The notes: generated by a model not told the origin, from the sequence alone. Positions 48,104 to 59,106 are shown, counted from the first letter of the stretch. The stretch: 64,000 nt of DNA from Lantana camara (GCA_037501455.1 CM074865.1:36438501-36502500), one strand, 5' to 3'. A program made the numbers and translations.

Positions 48104-48901
48104 CTAATCAAATTATGATCTTGATTATAACCTATAGTTTCAAGTTCATGTTAATATAATCAAGTGTGATCTAGGTTAAAGGTATAACCTATAGTTAAGA
48201 GATCCAATTAAGGCATAAGATCAAGTTATGAAACACTATTCTATCTTAGGTTATAACATGTGACACTATTAAAGTGTATAACATGATCAAGGCACTAATC
48301 CATTAATCCATATCATAACATAAGCTCAATTTATAATTCAAGAGTCATATAACAATGTGACAACATGTCACAACATAACTCATATCATATCATATCATAT
48401 CATAAACCTTTAGGCATGTAACATGTAACAATTTAATTCAATATCAACATGTAACAAGTTGTGACATAATAAATTGTAAATCACTATTCCATTAGCTAAC
48501 ATGCATGAACATAATTTAAATTCCATAATCATGCATCAATTCTCATAATATAACAACCATATCACATGATCATAGCATATACTAGAGCAATTGATAACAT
48601 ATTCAAGTATATACCAAAGAATTAAAACATATAAGCAACTATCAAAACATATCATAAAAACTATATAATAAATGCATAAAATAAAATCCTATATGGCTTA
48701 GGGAAGACCCTAAGACCCAACCTAAACATAATATAAACATACCATAACATAAAAACATAAACTAAACTAAACATAACATAAAAACAAAACAAACTAACCT
48801 AGCTACAAGGGGGGTGGCCGACGGCAAAGACGGGGAGAGGGAGAGAAGAAAGGGTGTTGTCAACACAACTTTGAGCAAGGAATGAAATGCCATGGGAGGG
48901 G

Positions 48902-48909
48902 TATTTATA
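48902..48909 (-). promoter_or_regulatory. TATA box of solo LTR E1
   Basis: The minus strand reads TATAAATA in CACCTATAAATACCCCTCCC, about 1080 bp from the LTR start in its own sense. It is the same site as in E2 and E3. Confidence 0.75.
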
Positions 48910-50227
48910 GGTGTGAAGAAGCCCCTCACCTTGCAATTAGAGATGGCTTAAGGGTAGGAGAGCAAAACAAGAGTTCATCCACTTGTGTCTTCTAGAAGCT
49001 TTAGGGATTTAAGAAGGAAAAAATGGGGCTGCTGGGGATAATTCTGTAATTTTGTCCCCTAAGGCTCGAGGATAAGTGGCTGGAAGTATAACCATTCCGA
49101 CGGCAAGAAAATTAGCTTCGAAACGCATATTCATTCATCGAAATCGGATTTACCGTTTGAAAGATACATTAGTTTTAGTGAATAAAAGTTTTGAGCTCGA
49201 AACTCGACATGAGTGAAAAACGACTTTCTAAAATGATTTTCAAGTCCGGATTGCTTCTAAAATTCAAGAAATAAATCAAGAAGCGTTTTGAGTCCAAAAT
49301 CGACTATAAAACGTTTTACCGTTAAAAAGTTGAAAACGTAGGATGAATAGTGAATCCTCACGTATGAACGTACGCTTCAAATTTTCAAGCTAGGACTTGA
49401 ATCAAGAGTTGTAAAACATCTCAAAAATCTTGAAATAGCTCAAGTAGTGCAAATCCGAAGAGAAAACATTTTCCGAATGAAAACCGTTCGTAAAAGGAAT
49501 AGTAAACTAGGGTTTTCAAAAACGTTTTCAATAAAACAAAGTTCCGGAATGGATTTCCAAGCCAAGAATGATTTCAAAAGACTCGTCTCGATTCAAGGAT
49601 CGATTTGACTGTAACTTGGGTAGAAAAAGGTATCAGAATCAAAAGCTCATTTTCTGATGAATAGTAACTTTGGTCGGTAAGTTCCAAAAATACCCTTATG
49701 GCTCAAGAAAGACTTTCTGAGTTCGGGAAACAAGTTCAAACGATTGGGAAACATGTGTGATGAACCTCTAGGGTTCGAGTATCAATATGAACAAAGTAGG
49801 CTCGGGTTATGAATAGTAAACTATATCAAAGGTCAAGAATTCCCCCTTAAAGCATGTCAGAACAAATACGAGCACAAAGTTCATGTAAGAATGCAATGCA
49901 TGATGATTCAAAAAGTTGGATCACGGTCTATAAACGCTTTACCACTGCCTTAACTTACTGTTTTCATCCGGGCCCTGTTTTGGGCTGTTACAAAATATAA
50001 CTATTAAACATGTTATAACATTGATCATTCGTTAAACAACTCGTATACTAGTTCACATATCAATACATTATTATCTCCTAAAATACATAACAGGTAACCT
50101 TAACAATAATTCCTTTGAAATGATAAATAAATAAATGCACCATACGGGGCTCGAATGCAAGGACTCGACTCAGCTCGATTCCCGCCTAGAATGTATCTGC
50201 AAGAACACGGCATATATATCGATTTCC

Positions 50228-50330
50228 CGAATAACTCCATCACTCCCACAAACCCTATCACTCCAATAAACACCATCACTCCAATCACTCCATCACTCCA
50301 ATCACTCCATTAATGGGAAGGTTGCGAGCC
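50228..50330. repeat. ~13-bp minisatellite (CCATCACTCCAAT) unique to the Ty3-D left LTR
   Basis: Repeats of ATCACTCCAATCACTCC type, about seven copies. The right LTR goes directly from 'ggcat' to 'aacacgataccc' at 56918, so about 125 bp are present on one side only. Confidence 0.8.
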
Positions 50331-50480
50331 TTCACCATTCACGATAACACGATATCCGCAGCGTTAGGATTCTAGAGGTGGCTCCTACGGGTTCAAGAGG
50401 TGGCTCCCATGTGCGTAGCACACTGTCCCGTATAGCACTTAGCTCCTGCGGCTGACGAGCGGTACACGATAACACGATAA

Positions 50481-50605
50481 TCATGATGCACGCATTGCTT
50501 TGCATGACCATGACATTAACATGATAATCACGGTACGCGCATTGCTTTGCACAACTATGACCTTGATCAAGCTACATGCATTGCTTTGCATGGCTTGACT
50601 TGCTT
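50481..50605. repeat. ~55-bp degenerate repeat (GCATTGCTTTGCATGAC) in the Ty3-D left LTR
   Basis: GCATTGCTTTGCAYGACYATGAC occurs three times with spacers. The same set is in the right LTR at 57086-57200. Confidence 0.75.
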
Positions 50606-50909
50606 GCTGACAGGTGGCACGATGACTCATGGATGTGTGAACGTGCTCATTGATCCCAATCTCTGCCCTGGAAAACACTGAACAAGAAATAGAAACATTT
50701 GCGCACTCATGAGACATAACTCGATAATGTTACCAAAATGTAACGCACGGCATAATCATGTAACGAGGTAATATACATTAACAAATGTAGTATGATATAA
50801 TCATATTCTTGCATGTAATTGATCATATAATAGCATATTGGGGTCAATTAAAGGTAAAGGAATGGAATTGGAATTCCTATTTTTATGAAGTAACTTACTA
50901 TCTCTCCAG

Positions 50910-51115
50910 GGGCCGGGGAACGGGCGTTCCGGCCCTTAGTGTAAAATGGGAAGGGTCGTTCCCAGCTCCCCGAAGTTGCTCCCGAAGATCGGAACTGCCG
51001 TTCCGGCTTACAAGCCAAAACGGGAAGGGTCGTTCCCGTCCTCGCTGCCATGCAAACCTATTCAAACAAGGGAACGGCCGTTCCCAATAACAAAGGGAAC
51101 GGGAAGGGCCGTTCC
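50910..51115. repeat. GC-rich palindrome cluster in Ty3-D left LTR
   Basis: GGGAACGGCCGTTCCC (51070-51085) is a perfect 16-bp palindrome. Relatives GGGAAGGGTCGTTCCC (twice), GGAACTGCCGTTCC, GGGAAGGGCCGTTCCC and GGAACGGGCGTTCC make six motifs in about 200 bp. Confidence 0.88.
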
Positions 51116-52414
51116 CATTACACATGAGATGCAGAAACAGTGGATGCTCGAACCAACCTCCAATTCATCATAACTCATATGATTCAATCTCCAAAGGCAT
51201 GAATTCATGAAAAGGGATATGTGTACATGCTGAAGGCACAATAAAACTAATATAAACACTTAGTTCTAGCTTGAATCATCAAGAAACCAAGATCAAACCC
51301 CATGAACATATATATGATCAAACTCCATAATTGTAACAGCCCAAAACAGGGCCTGGATGAAAACAGTAAGTTAAGGCAGTGGTAAAGCGTTTATAGACCG
51401 TGATCCAACTTTTTGAATCATCGTGCATTGCATTCTTACATGAACTTTGTGCTCGTATTTGTTCTGACATGCTTTAAGGGGGAATTCTTGACCTATGATA
51501 CAGTTTACTATTCATAACCCGGGCCTACTTTGTTCATATTGATACTCGAACCCTAGAGGTTCATCACACATGTTTCCCAATCATTTGAATTTGTTTCCCG
51601 CACTCAGAAAGTCTTTCTTGAGCCATAAGGGTATTTTTGGAACTTACCGACCAAAGTTACTATTCATCAGAAAATGAGCTTTTGATTCTGATACCTTTTT
51701 CTACCCAAGTTACAGTCAAATCGATCCTTGAATCGAGACGAGTCTTTTGAAATCATTCTTGGCTTGGAAATCCATTCCGGAACTTTGTTTTATTGAAAAC
51801 GTTTTTGAAAACCCTAGTTTACTATTCCTTTTACGAACGGTTTTCATTCGGAAAATGTTTTCTCTTCGGATTTGCACTACTTGAGCTATTTCAAGATTTT
51901 TGAGATGTTTTACAACTCTTGATTCAAGTCCTAGCTTGAAAATTTGAAGCGTACGTTCGTACGTGAGGATTCACTATTCATCCTACGTTTTCAACTTTTT
52001 AACGGTAAAACGTTTTATAGTCGATTTTGGACTCAAAACGCTTCTCGATTTATTTCTTGAATTTTAGAAGCAATCCGGACTTGAAAATCATTTTAGAAAG
52101 TCGTTTTTCACTCATGTCGAGTTTCGAGCTCAAAACTTTTATTCACTAAAACTAATGTATCTTTCAAACGGTAAATCCGATTTCGATGAATGAATATGCG
52201 TTTCGAAGCTAATTTTCTTGCCGTCGGAATGGTTATACTTCCAGCCACTTATCCTCGAGCCTTGGGGGACGAAATTACAGAATTATCCCCAGCAGCCCCA
52301 TTTTTTCCTTCTTAAATCCCTAAAGCTTCTAGAAGACACAAGTGGATGAACTCTTGTTTTGCTCTCCTACCCTTAAGCCATCTCTAATTGCAAGGTGAGG
52401 GGCTTCTTCACACC

Positions 52415-52422
52415 TATAAATA
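52415..52422 (+). promoter_or_regulatory. TATA box of solo LTR E2
   Basis: TATAAATA in CACCTATAAATACCCC, followed by a pyrimidine-rich leader (CTTTCTTCTCTCCCTCTCCC) at 52468 onward. This layout is kept in E1 and E3. Confidence 0.78.
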
Positions 52423-53217
52423 CCCCTCCCATGGCATTTCATTCCTTGCTCAAAGTTGTGTTGACAACACCCTTTCTTCTCTCCCTCTCCCCCTCTTTGC
52501 CGTCGGCCACCCCCCCTTGTAGCTAGGTTAGTTTGTTTTGTTTTTATGTTATGTTTAGTTTAGTTTATGTTTTTATGTTATGGTATACTTATATTATGTT
52601 TAGGTTGGGTCTTAGGGTCTTCCCTAAGCCATATAGGATTTTATTTTATGCATTTATTATATAGTTTTTATGATATGTTTTGATAGTTGCTTATATGTTT
52701 TAATTGTTTAGTATATGCTTGAATATGTTATCAATTGCTCTAGTATATGCTATGATCATGTGATATGGTTGTTATATTATGAGAATTGATGCATGATTAT
52801 GGAATTTAAATTATGTTCATGCATGTTAGCTAATGGAATAGTGATTTACAATTTATTATGTCACAACTTGTTACATGTTGATATTGAATTAGATTGTTAC
52901 ATGTTACATGCCTAAAGGTTTATGATATGATATGATATGAGTTATGTTGTGACATGTTGTCACATTGTTATATGACTCTTGAATTATGAATTGATCTTAT
53001 GTTATGATATGGATTAATGGATTAGTGCCTTGATCATGTTATACACTTTAATAGTGTCACATGTTATAACCTAAGATAGAATAGTGTTTCATAACTTGAT
53101 CTTATGCCTTAATTGGATCTCTTAACTATAGGTTATACCTTTAACCTAGATCACACTTGATTATATTAACATGAACTTGAAACTATAGGTTATAATCAAG
53201 ATCATAATTTGATTAGG

Positions 53218-53300
53218 GTGTGTGTGTGTGTGCATGCCGTGTGTGTGTGTGTGTTCGTGCATGGTGTGTGTGTGTACCGTGTGTGTGTGGGTGTGTGTAT
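53218..53300. repeat. GT-rich microsatellite in E2
   Basis: Interrupted (GT)n, mirror of the E1 CA run. It gives spurious His/Thr-repeat frames on the other strand. Confidence 0.92.
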
Positions 53301-54474
53301 AGTAAGGGTTTGACCCGACCCTTTGACCCGACATGTGAATAGTAACCTGTGAATAGTAATCGTGAATAGTAATCTGGAATAGTACTTTTGAATAGTGCTT
53401 TTGAATAGTAAAAATGAATTAAAACTTGTGCTTTCTCTATAGACATTTGCACCTAGGGTTTCCATATCCAGGGTCTAAAATGTGTTTTCAAAATGTGTTT
53501 TCTTTCGTGGACATGTTTCTTAACCTAAGGTTTGCGATAGGATTCATAATTTGACTAAAGCTTACTCGGTTATAGTAAGATCATAGTCTAACGTTAAGAG
53601 TAACTCACTTTGACGTATTCCTTTGTGTGTTACCTTTCTTGAATACCTTAAATGGTATTACTCTCTTGTGTTACATGTTCTTTACATGTTTCTTGTTCTT
53701 TGTTTCTTGTATTTCATATGCATCTTGGTTAGTAGTGGGTCTTAGTTGTTAAGCTCACTCTAGTACACCACTTACAGGAGTTAAAGTTGAGCACTGGGAT
53801 CCCCAGGGCACCGCTTAATCTGTCTACCTACCTTTGTACTGTTAGGTGAGGTGAAGTTAAAATGTTTCCAAACTGGAACCACGATTATACTATCGTATCA
53901 TATGTTTTGAAATTCAAAGCTAAACCTCGTTTTGAACTACTCCCTTTTATCGGGACATTCTCTTGAAAGGATCATTCATACTTTAATAGTATACCTTGAT
54001 CTACAGTACATGTTTTCCAAAGTTCTGCATTCTTGTTCAAAGACAGTTACATGTTTTGCATATGTTTTCAAAGTACAGTTTACAGACAGTTTCACATGTT
54101 TTCAGACAGAATCATATGTTTTACAGACAGCATCATATGTTACAGTTACAGTTTCACATGTTATAGTTAGCATACTGGAGTGATACTCTGGTCACTGCTA
54201 ATCTTAAATGCAAGCATACAGTTTACAATTTGGGCCCGGCGGTTATGTGTGGAGGTGATGCTCGGGAGGTGAGCGCCAATGACATCACCAATACCGGCCG
54301 CCACACTTAGACTATTGACACCGACTTTTAACAGGAGGTTTGTTAAGTCAGGACAATCTGTCTGGGAACGGACAGCAAATCTGTTCCCATTACATGCTTA
54401 CAGGTCGCCTAGGGCTAGCTACCCGAAGTGACAACCGGTGGAGGATGGTGCATGTTTGTATGTGTTGGTAAGAG

Positions 54475-54620
54475 TTGTTGTTGACCTTGGTCCAATAGTC
54501 TACTGTGTACGGAGTTGTTGTTGACCTTGGTCCAATGCTCTACTTTATGTGGGGTTATTGTTGATCTTGGTCCGATACTCTACTATACGTGGAATTATTG
54601 TTGATCCTGGTCCGATGCTC
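54475..54620. repeat. ~40-bp minisatellite in E2
   Basis: TTGTTGACCTTGGTCCAATA-type units, four copies, mirror of 46731-46890. Confidence 0.85.
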
Positions 54621-55495
54621 AACCAAATCATGATTTCTGGAGTAAGGATGGAGGAGCCTAGCTTGCGGGCAAAATTCTGTTTCATAAAGGATGGTTCATA
54701 TCTGGAAAAGTTCACTTTACCCTTATCCCGTTTTATGAAAGAACTATGAACCATCAACAGCATATGTGTGCGCGTGTGATAGCATTCATGAAAATGTTTT
54801 ATAACGTGCATTCTTTTACAGCATCGCATTCAAAGAGTTTTATCAACCGAACTTGTTTCAAGTTCTTCTTTAAAGCATTGCATTTAACAGTTTCGAACTT
54901 TACTTCAAGTTCTTTAATTCAGTACTTTCTTTAAAGTATTCCCTCACTTAGTCCTTTTGACTAATACCTCTACCGTTTTCTTGCCTCGTGGTTTCAGGTC
55001 TTGCAGCCGCAGTCTAGAGGTATCTTGAAGCTCTAGATTGTCATTTTTGTTTCTGTCAGGACTTAGTATTACTTCCTCTTTTGCGTCCTGCATATGTTTT
55101 ATGGCTGCATCACTTTATACTTCTGTATATGTTTCTGAATACTTGAGTATCTTTGTCATACTCTTTCTGCTACTCTGTTACCGATATTTTGAACTCTGTT
55201 GTATCGGTACTTATATGTGAATCTGTTATATGTTCTGATATGTCGAGTCTCTCTTACACAATCAATATGTTCTTGCTTGTTACATGCCATCACGCACATG
55301 TTTTGAAAAGTTTTAAAATACTCTGATTTTCCGCTGCATAGCCACATCGTTGTACATGTATAGTTCTGATAGACAGCCGTTCGCTGGAGTATTTCTTGAG
55401 TGATGGCTCACACCATTACTTGAGGGGTGCTTCAGTGCGGGGGTTGAGACGCCGCTCTCCTCTTGTTCTGGTACGGGTGGGGGCGTTACAATAAT

Positions 55496-56221
55496 TCTCA
55501 AGATTTATGCATGAGATCAAGTCTAAAGTTTATAATCATGCTTCTAACATCATATAAACAAGTTATTTCATACCAATCGTAGCCCTAGCTTGATATGAAA
55601 TATTATCAAGAAATCAAATATATAATCACATATATCTTGAGATAAAATAAATGGAAGAAGATGATGGAAGTGGATGATTGAGCTCCAAAACATGTAATTT
55701 CTCCTGTGATATAGCTTGAAATTGATGAAATCTCTTCTCCCTCTCTCCGTGGATGAACCGAGACCCCAAGGGAGCAAAGTTTGTATGAAATAAAAATGAG
55801 AATGAGATGAAGGATGCTTCTACATGATTCATCTCTTATAATTGATGAATTAATTCAATTTCCAATCAAGTCCCTCAAGTTATATAAGTTATGCAATTAA
55901 GGATATGAGGTTTGGAAAAAGATCAATTTAGTCCAAGAATATATTCATGCAATTTGATCCTCTAATTTACAATAATAATCATTTAAGGAAAATTAAGCAA
56001 ATAGAACACGTTCGGTAATTATTTCACGTACCAAATTAATCCAATTTATGCGATAATTCCCAAATTGATACGTATGTTACATAATCTTAATGAAATATAA
56101 TTTTTATAATTTATCAAGAATTATAGGAATTTAATAAACGAAAGAATTAAAAATAATCCTAGCTTTTGGAAAATTCACAAGTGTCACGCGTACCTGGAAA
56201 GCTGAAAATTGGGGCGTTACA
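55496..56221 (-). repeat. Ty3-D left LTR, segment 3
   Basis: It matches 57938-58666 of the right LTR and ends TTGGGGCGTTACA. Confidence 0.92.
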
Positions 56222-56507
56222 ATTCCCTCCTCCTTAAGAGAATCCGTCCTCGGATTCACCCTTCTCTTGTGCAATAAAATAGACACAATCTAAAATGTAA
56301 GATGTAACAATTAATTTCACAGAGTTCAAGTAGACACGTGGATCATGTGATTTGCTAAGTCATATAAGGTCACTTGATGAGCAATTAATGTCAAGGATGA
56401 ATGCAATGTATAAATTATCAAATAATTCCTATGCCGTTCGACCTAGACTTGACACGACACGACACTAGAACCTCGGTTTTGCAACCGGGCTCTGATACCA
56501 CTTAAGA
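56222..56507 (-). other. Reduced interior of Ty3-D: polypurine tract plus primer site only
   Basis: On the minus strand it begins with the initiator-Met site TGGTATCAGAGCC (56488-56500). About 60 bp follow that match the Ty3-B leader ('gacctagactt', 'ttttgcaacc'), then AT-rich filler. It ends with GAATCCGAGGACGGATTC (56240-56257), which in Ty3-B lies just after the chromodomain, and a purine tract (56222-56238). So it is the two ends of a Ty3-B-like interior with gag and pol gone. Confidence 0.85.
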
Positions 56508-58666
56508 TGTAGCACCCCAATACGTAAGGATGCCACACCCCCGCACTATAGGTCAATCCACATACGAAACGGGTAATCCGTACACGAACCAGCCTATAGC
56601 GAACGGGTGATAATGCAAACAAAAGGACAAGCTAGGCGGAACTAAACTTATACATGAGATAGAACAAAGCGGAAGCATACTCAATTTACTATCAAATATA
56701 ACTATTAAACATGTTATAACATTGATCATTCATTAAACAACTTGTATACTAGTTCACATATCAATACATTATCATCTCCTAAAATACATAACAGGTAATC
56801 TTAACAATAATTCCTTTGAAATGATAAATAAATAAATGCACTGTGCGGGGCTCGAATGCAAGGACTCGACTCAGCTCGATTCCTGCCTAGAATGTACCTG
56901 TAAGAACATGGCATAACACGATACCCGCAGCGTTAGGATTCTAGAGGTGGCTCCCACACATGTAGCACTTTGCCCCGCAGGTTCAAGAGGTGGCTCCCAC
57001 GTGCGTAGCACGCTGTCCCATATAGCACTTAGCTCCTGCGGCTGACGAGCGGTACACGGTAACACGATAACACGATAATCACGATGCATGCATTGCTTTA
57101 CATGACCATGACATTAACACGATAATCACGGTACGCGCATTGCTTTGCACGACTATGACCTTGATCAAGCTACACGCATTGCTTTGCATGGCTTGACTTG
57201 CTTGCTGACAGGTGGTACGATGACTCATGGATGCGTGAGCGTGCTCATTAATCCCAATCTCTACCCTGGAGAACACTGAACAAGAAACATAAACATTTGT
57301 GCACTCATGAGACATAACTCGATAATGTTACCAAAATGTAACGCACGGCATAATCATGTAATAAGGTAATATACATTAACAAATGTAGTATGATATAATC
57401 ATATTCTTGCATGTAATTGATCATATAATAGCATGTTGGGGTCAATTAAGGGTAAAGGAATGGAATTGGAATTCCTATTTTTATGTAGAAACTTACTGCC
57501 TCTCCAAGGGCCGGGGAATGGCTGTTCCGGCCTTTAGTGTAAAATGGGAAGGGTCATTCCCAACTCACTGAAGTTGCTCCCGAAGATGGGAACGACCGTT
57601 CTGGCTTACAAGCCAAAACGGGAAGGGCGTTCCCGTCCTCTCCGCCATGCAAACCTATTCAAACAAGGGAACGGCCGTTCCCAATAACAAAGGGAATGGG
57701 AAGGGCCGTTCCCGTTACATAGAAGATGCAGAAACAGGGGAAGAAACAGGCGATGCACGAACCAACCTCCAATTCATCATAACTCATATGATTCAATCTC
57801 CAAAGGCATGAATTCATGAAAAGGGATATGTATACATGCTTAAGGCACAATAAAACTAATATAAACACTTACTTCTAGCTTGAATCATCAAGAAACCAAG
57901 ATCAAACCCCATGAACATATATATGATCAAACTCCATAATTCTCAAGATTTATGCTTGAGATCAAGTCTAAAGTTTATAATCATGCTTCTAACATCATAT
58001 AAACAAGTTATTTCATACCAATCCTAGCCCTAGCTTCATATGAAATATTATCAAGAAATCGCATATATAATCATATATATCTTGAGATAAAATAAATGGA
58101 AGAAGATGATGGAAGTGGATGATTGAGCTCCAAAACATGTAATTTCTCCGGTGATATAGCTTGAAATTGATAAAATCTCTTCTCCCTCTCTCCATGTATG
58201 AACCGAGACCCTAAGGGAGCAAAGTTTATATGAAATAAAAATGAGAATGAGATGAAGGATGCTTCTACGTGATTCATCTCTTATAATTGACAAATTAATT
58301 CAATTTCCAATCAAGTCCCTCAAGTTATATAAGTTATGCAATTAAGGATATGAGGTTTGGAAAAAGATCAATTTAGTCCAAGAATATATTCATGCAATTT
58401 GATCCTCTAATTTACAATAATAATCATTTAAGGACAATTAAGCAAATAGAACACGTTCGGTAATTATTTCACGTACCAAATGAATCCAATTTATGCGATA
58501 ATTCCCAAATTGATACGTATGTCACATAATCTTAATGAAATATAATTTATATAATTTATCAAGAATTATAGGAATTTAATAAACGAAAGAATTAAAAATA
58601 ATCCTAGCTTTTGGAAAATTCACACGTGTCACGTGTACGTGGAAAGCCGGAAATTGGGGCGTTACA
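56508..58666 (-). repeat. Ty3-D LTR, right copy
   Basis: It starts TGTAGCACCCCAATACGTAA and ends TTGGGGCGTTACA; 2159 bp, uninterrupted, so it gives the empty-site sequence for E1 and E2. Confidence 0.93.
57510..57715. repeat. GC-rich palindrome cluster in Ty3-D right LTR
   Basis: GGGAACGGCCGTTCCC at 57667-57682 is perfect. Neighbours are more decayed than on the left (for example GGGAAGGGTCATTCCC). Confidence 0.85.
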
Positions 58667-58667
58667 G

Positions 58668-58724
58668 GCCCTTTGCGCTGAAGCTGGTCGGATTGTTGAA
58701 GAAGATGGCACCACTTATCACAAG
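58668..58724 (+). pseudogene. BES1/BZR1-type DNA-binding domain fragment, captured in CACTA element
   Basis: Plus-strand translation from 58668 gives ALCAEAGRIVEEDGTTYHK, then AAG|GTCAGT, a good splice donor. In plant BES1/BZR1 transcription factors (brassinosteroid response) and BZR1-type beta-amylases the N-terminal DNA-binding domain has the block LC.EAGW.VE.DGTTYRKG, and an exon commonly ends there. Trp of EAGW is Arg here and Arg of TYRK is His. Only about 19 residues remain. The upstream part (across Ty3-D, before 45663) reads VLR then a stop and does not match the rest of the domain. It is a decayed fragment. Confidence 0.7.
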
Positions 58725-59106
58725 GTCAGTCAATTTATCCAAAATTTTACTTGGATTACTTGATTTATGTTAGGTGAGCGAAGTCATTCATAGTTCATGT
58801 TCCTTAAAGTCAAGTTCATCAATACAAGAACTTTATTCTTGTTTGCATAATTTTTTCTGAAGCTCCGAGTCTCCGTTATTTCATGCTGAAAGCCGCCACT
58901 GCGGTCACAGATGCTAGCATTTTCGATTCCCAACTAGAGTAAGTGTGTGCTTTTGTTTATGGCTGTTTTTTTGGGGTAATGAGTTTGGTTGTTTAATGTT
59001 TGAAGGCAGTGAAATTGAGTTTTGAAATGCTAAGAGAGCAATGATGTTAAATTGTTGTGTAATGAAGATGGAAATACAGGTTATGTAGGTAATTAAACGG
59101 TAGGAT
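58725..59106 (+). other. Intron-like and exon-like sequence in CACTA interior
   Basis: AT-rich after the donor at 58725. A polypyrimidine run TTTTTTCTGAAG (about 58850) could be an acceptor, followed by an open stretch SLRYFMLKAATAVTDASIFD and CTAGA|GTAAGTG, a strong donor at about 58936. I do not recognise the peptide. It ends at the Ty3-F insertion (target AGGAT, 59102-59106). Confidence 0.4.

Larger units (their letters stand above)
45859..49992 (-). mobile_element. Solo LTR E1 (family E), minus orientation
   Basis: It starts TGTAACGCCCCCACCC and ends GGGCTGTTACA, with 5-bp duplication AAATA (45854-45858, 49993-49997). It is 4134 bp with no internal direct repeat, primer site or gag, so it is a solo LTR rather than a full element. 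It is the reverse complement of 51332-55490 throughout. The TATA box points to the minus strand. It contains minisatellites and CA runs. ORFs inside have no family likeness. Confidence 0.9.
49998..51331 (-). repeat. Ty3-D left LTR, segment 2
   Basis: It matches the right LTR from 56699 on. It holds a minisatellite the right copy lacks (50228-50330) and the palindrome cluster (50910-51115). It ends at CTCCATAAT, where solo LTR E2 inserted. Confidence 0.9.
51332..55490 (+). mobile_element. Solo LTR E2 (family E), plus orientation
   Basis: It starts TGTAACAGCCCAAAACAGGG and ends GGGGGCGTTACA, with 5-bp duplication ATAAT (51327-51331, 55491-55495). It is 4159 bp. It is the reverse complement of E1 with few differences. 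It has its own target duplication, so it is a separate insertion and not the product of inverting E1. It has no interior, so it is a solo LTR. Confidence 0.9.
45668..58666 (-). mobile_element. Ty3-D: miniature LTR retrotransposon with ~286-bp interior, carrying two nested solo LTRs
   Basis: Outer LTR ends are TGTAGCACCCCAATACATAA (45668) and GGGGCGTTACA (58666), with 5-bp duplication GGCCC (45663-45667, 58667-58671). Left LTR: 45668-45858, 49998-51331 and 55496-56221. Right LTR: 56508-58666 (2159 bp). Between them only 56222-56507 remains, made of a purine tract, the end of a chromovirus internal region and a primer site. It has no coding capacity, so it must have moved using enzymes from another element, most plausibly a Ty3-B-like one. 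Confidence 0.92.
44655..59106 (+). mobile_element. CACTA (En/Spm) transposon, left end and interior, split by Ty3-D; right end not found
   Basis: It starts CACTACTAGAAAAACGGG at 44655, the standard terminal repeat of plant CACTA elements, after a likely 3-bp target AAT (44652-44654). Subterminal inverted repeats follow: TGACGCTTTTTAAAAGGCGTCA (about 44694), GTGACGCTTTTTTAAAAA, and TTAAAAGCGTC…GACACTTTAAATTAAAAGTGTC variants to about 44930. No transposase frame is visible; the interior holds exon-like fragments. I found no matching right terminus (…CTAGTAGTG) before Ty3-F begins at 59107, so the end coordinate is where visible interior stops. Confidence 0.75.

Noticed and set aside
48039..48107. 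Open frame rich in His-Thr repeats (also its mirror near 53213-53465)
   Set aside because: It is the translation of an interrupted CA/GT microsatellite inside a solo LTR.
45859..49992. E1 as a complete short retrotransposon
   Set aside because: There is no internal direct repeat, no primer site and no purine tract next to a second LTR; it is one LTR with its own target duplication.
45859..55490. E1/E2 as a single inversion event
   Set aside because: Each copy has its own distinct 5-bp target duplication, and the segment between them is in normal orientation relative to the right Ty3-D LTR.
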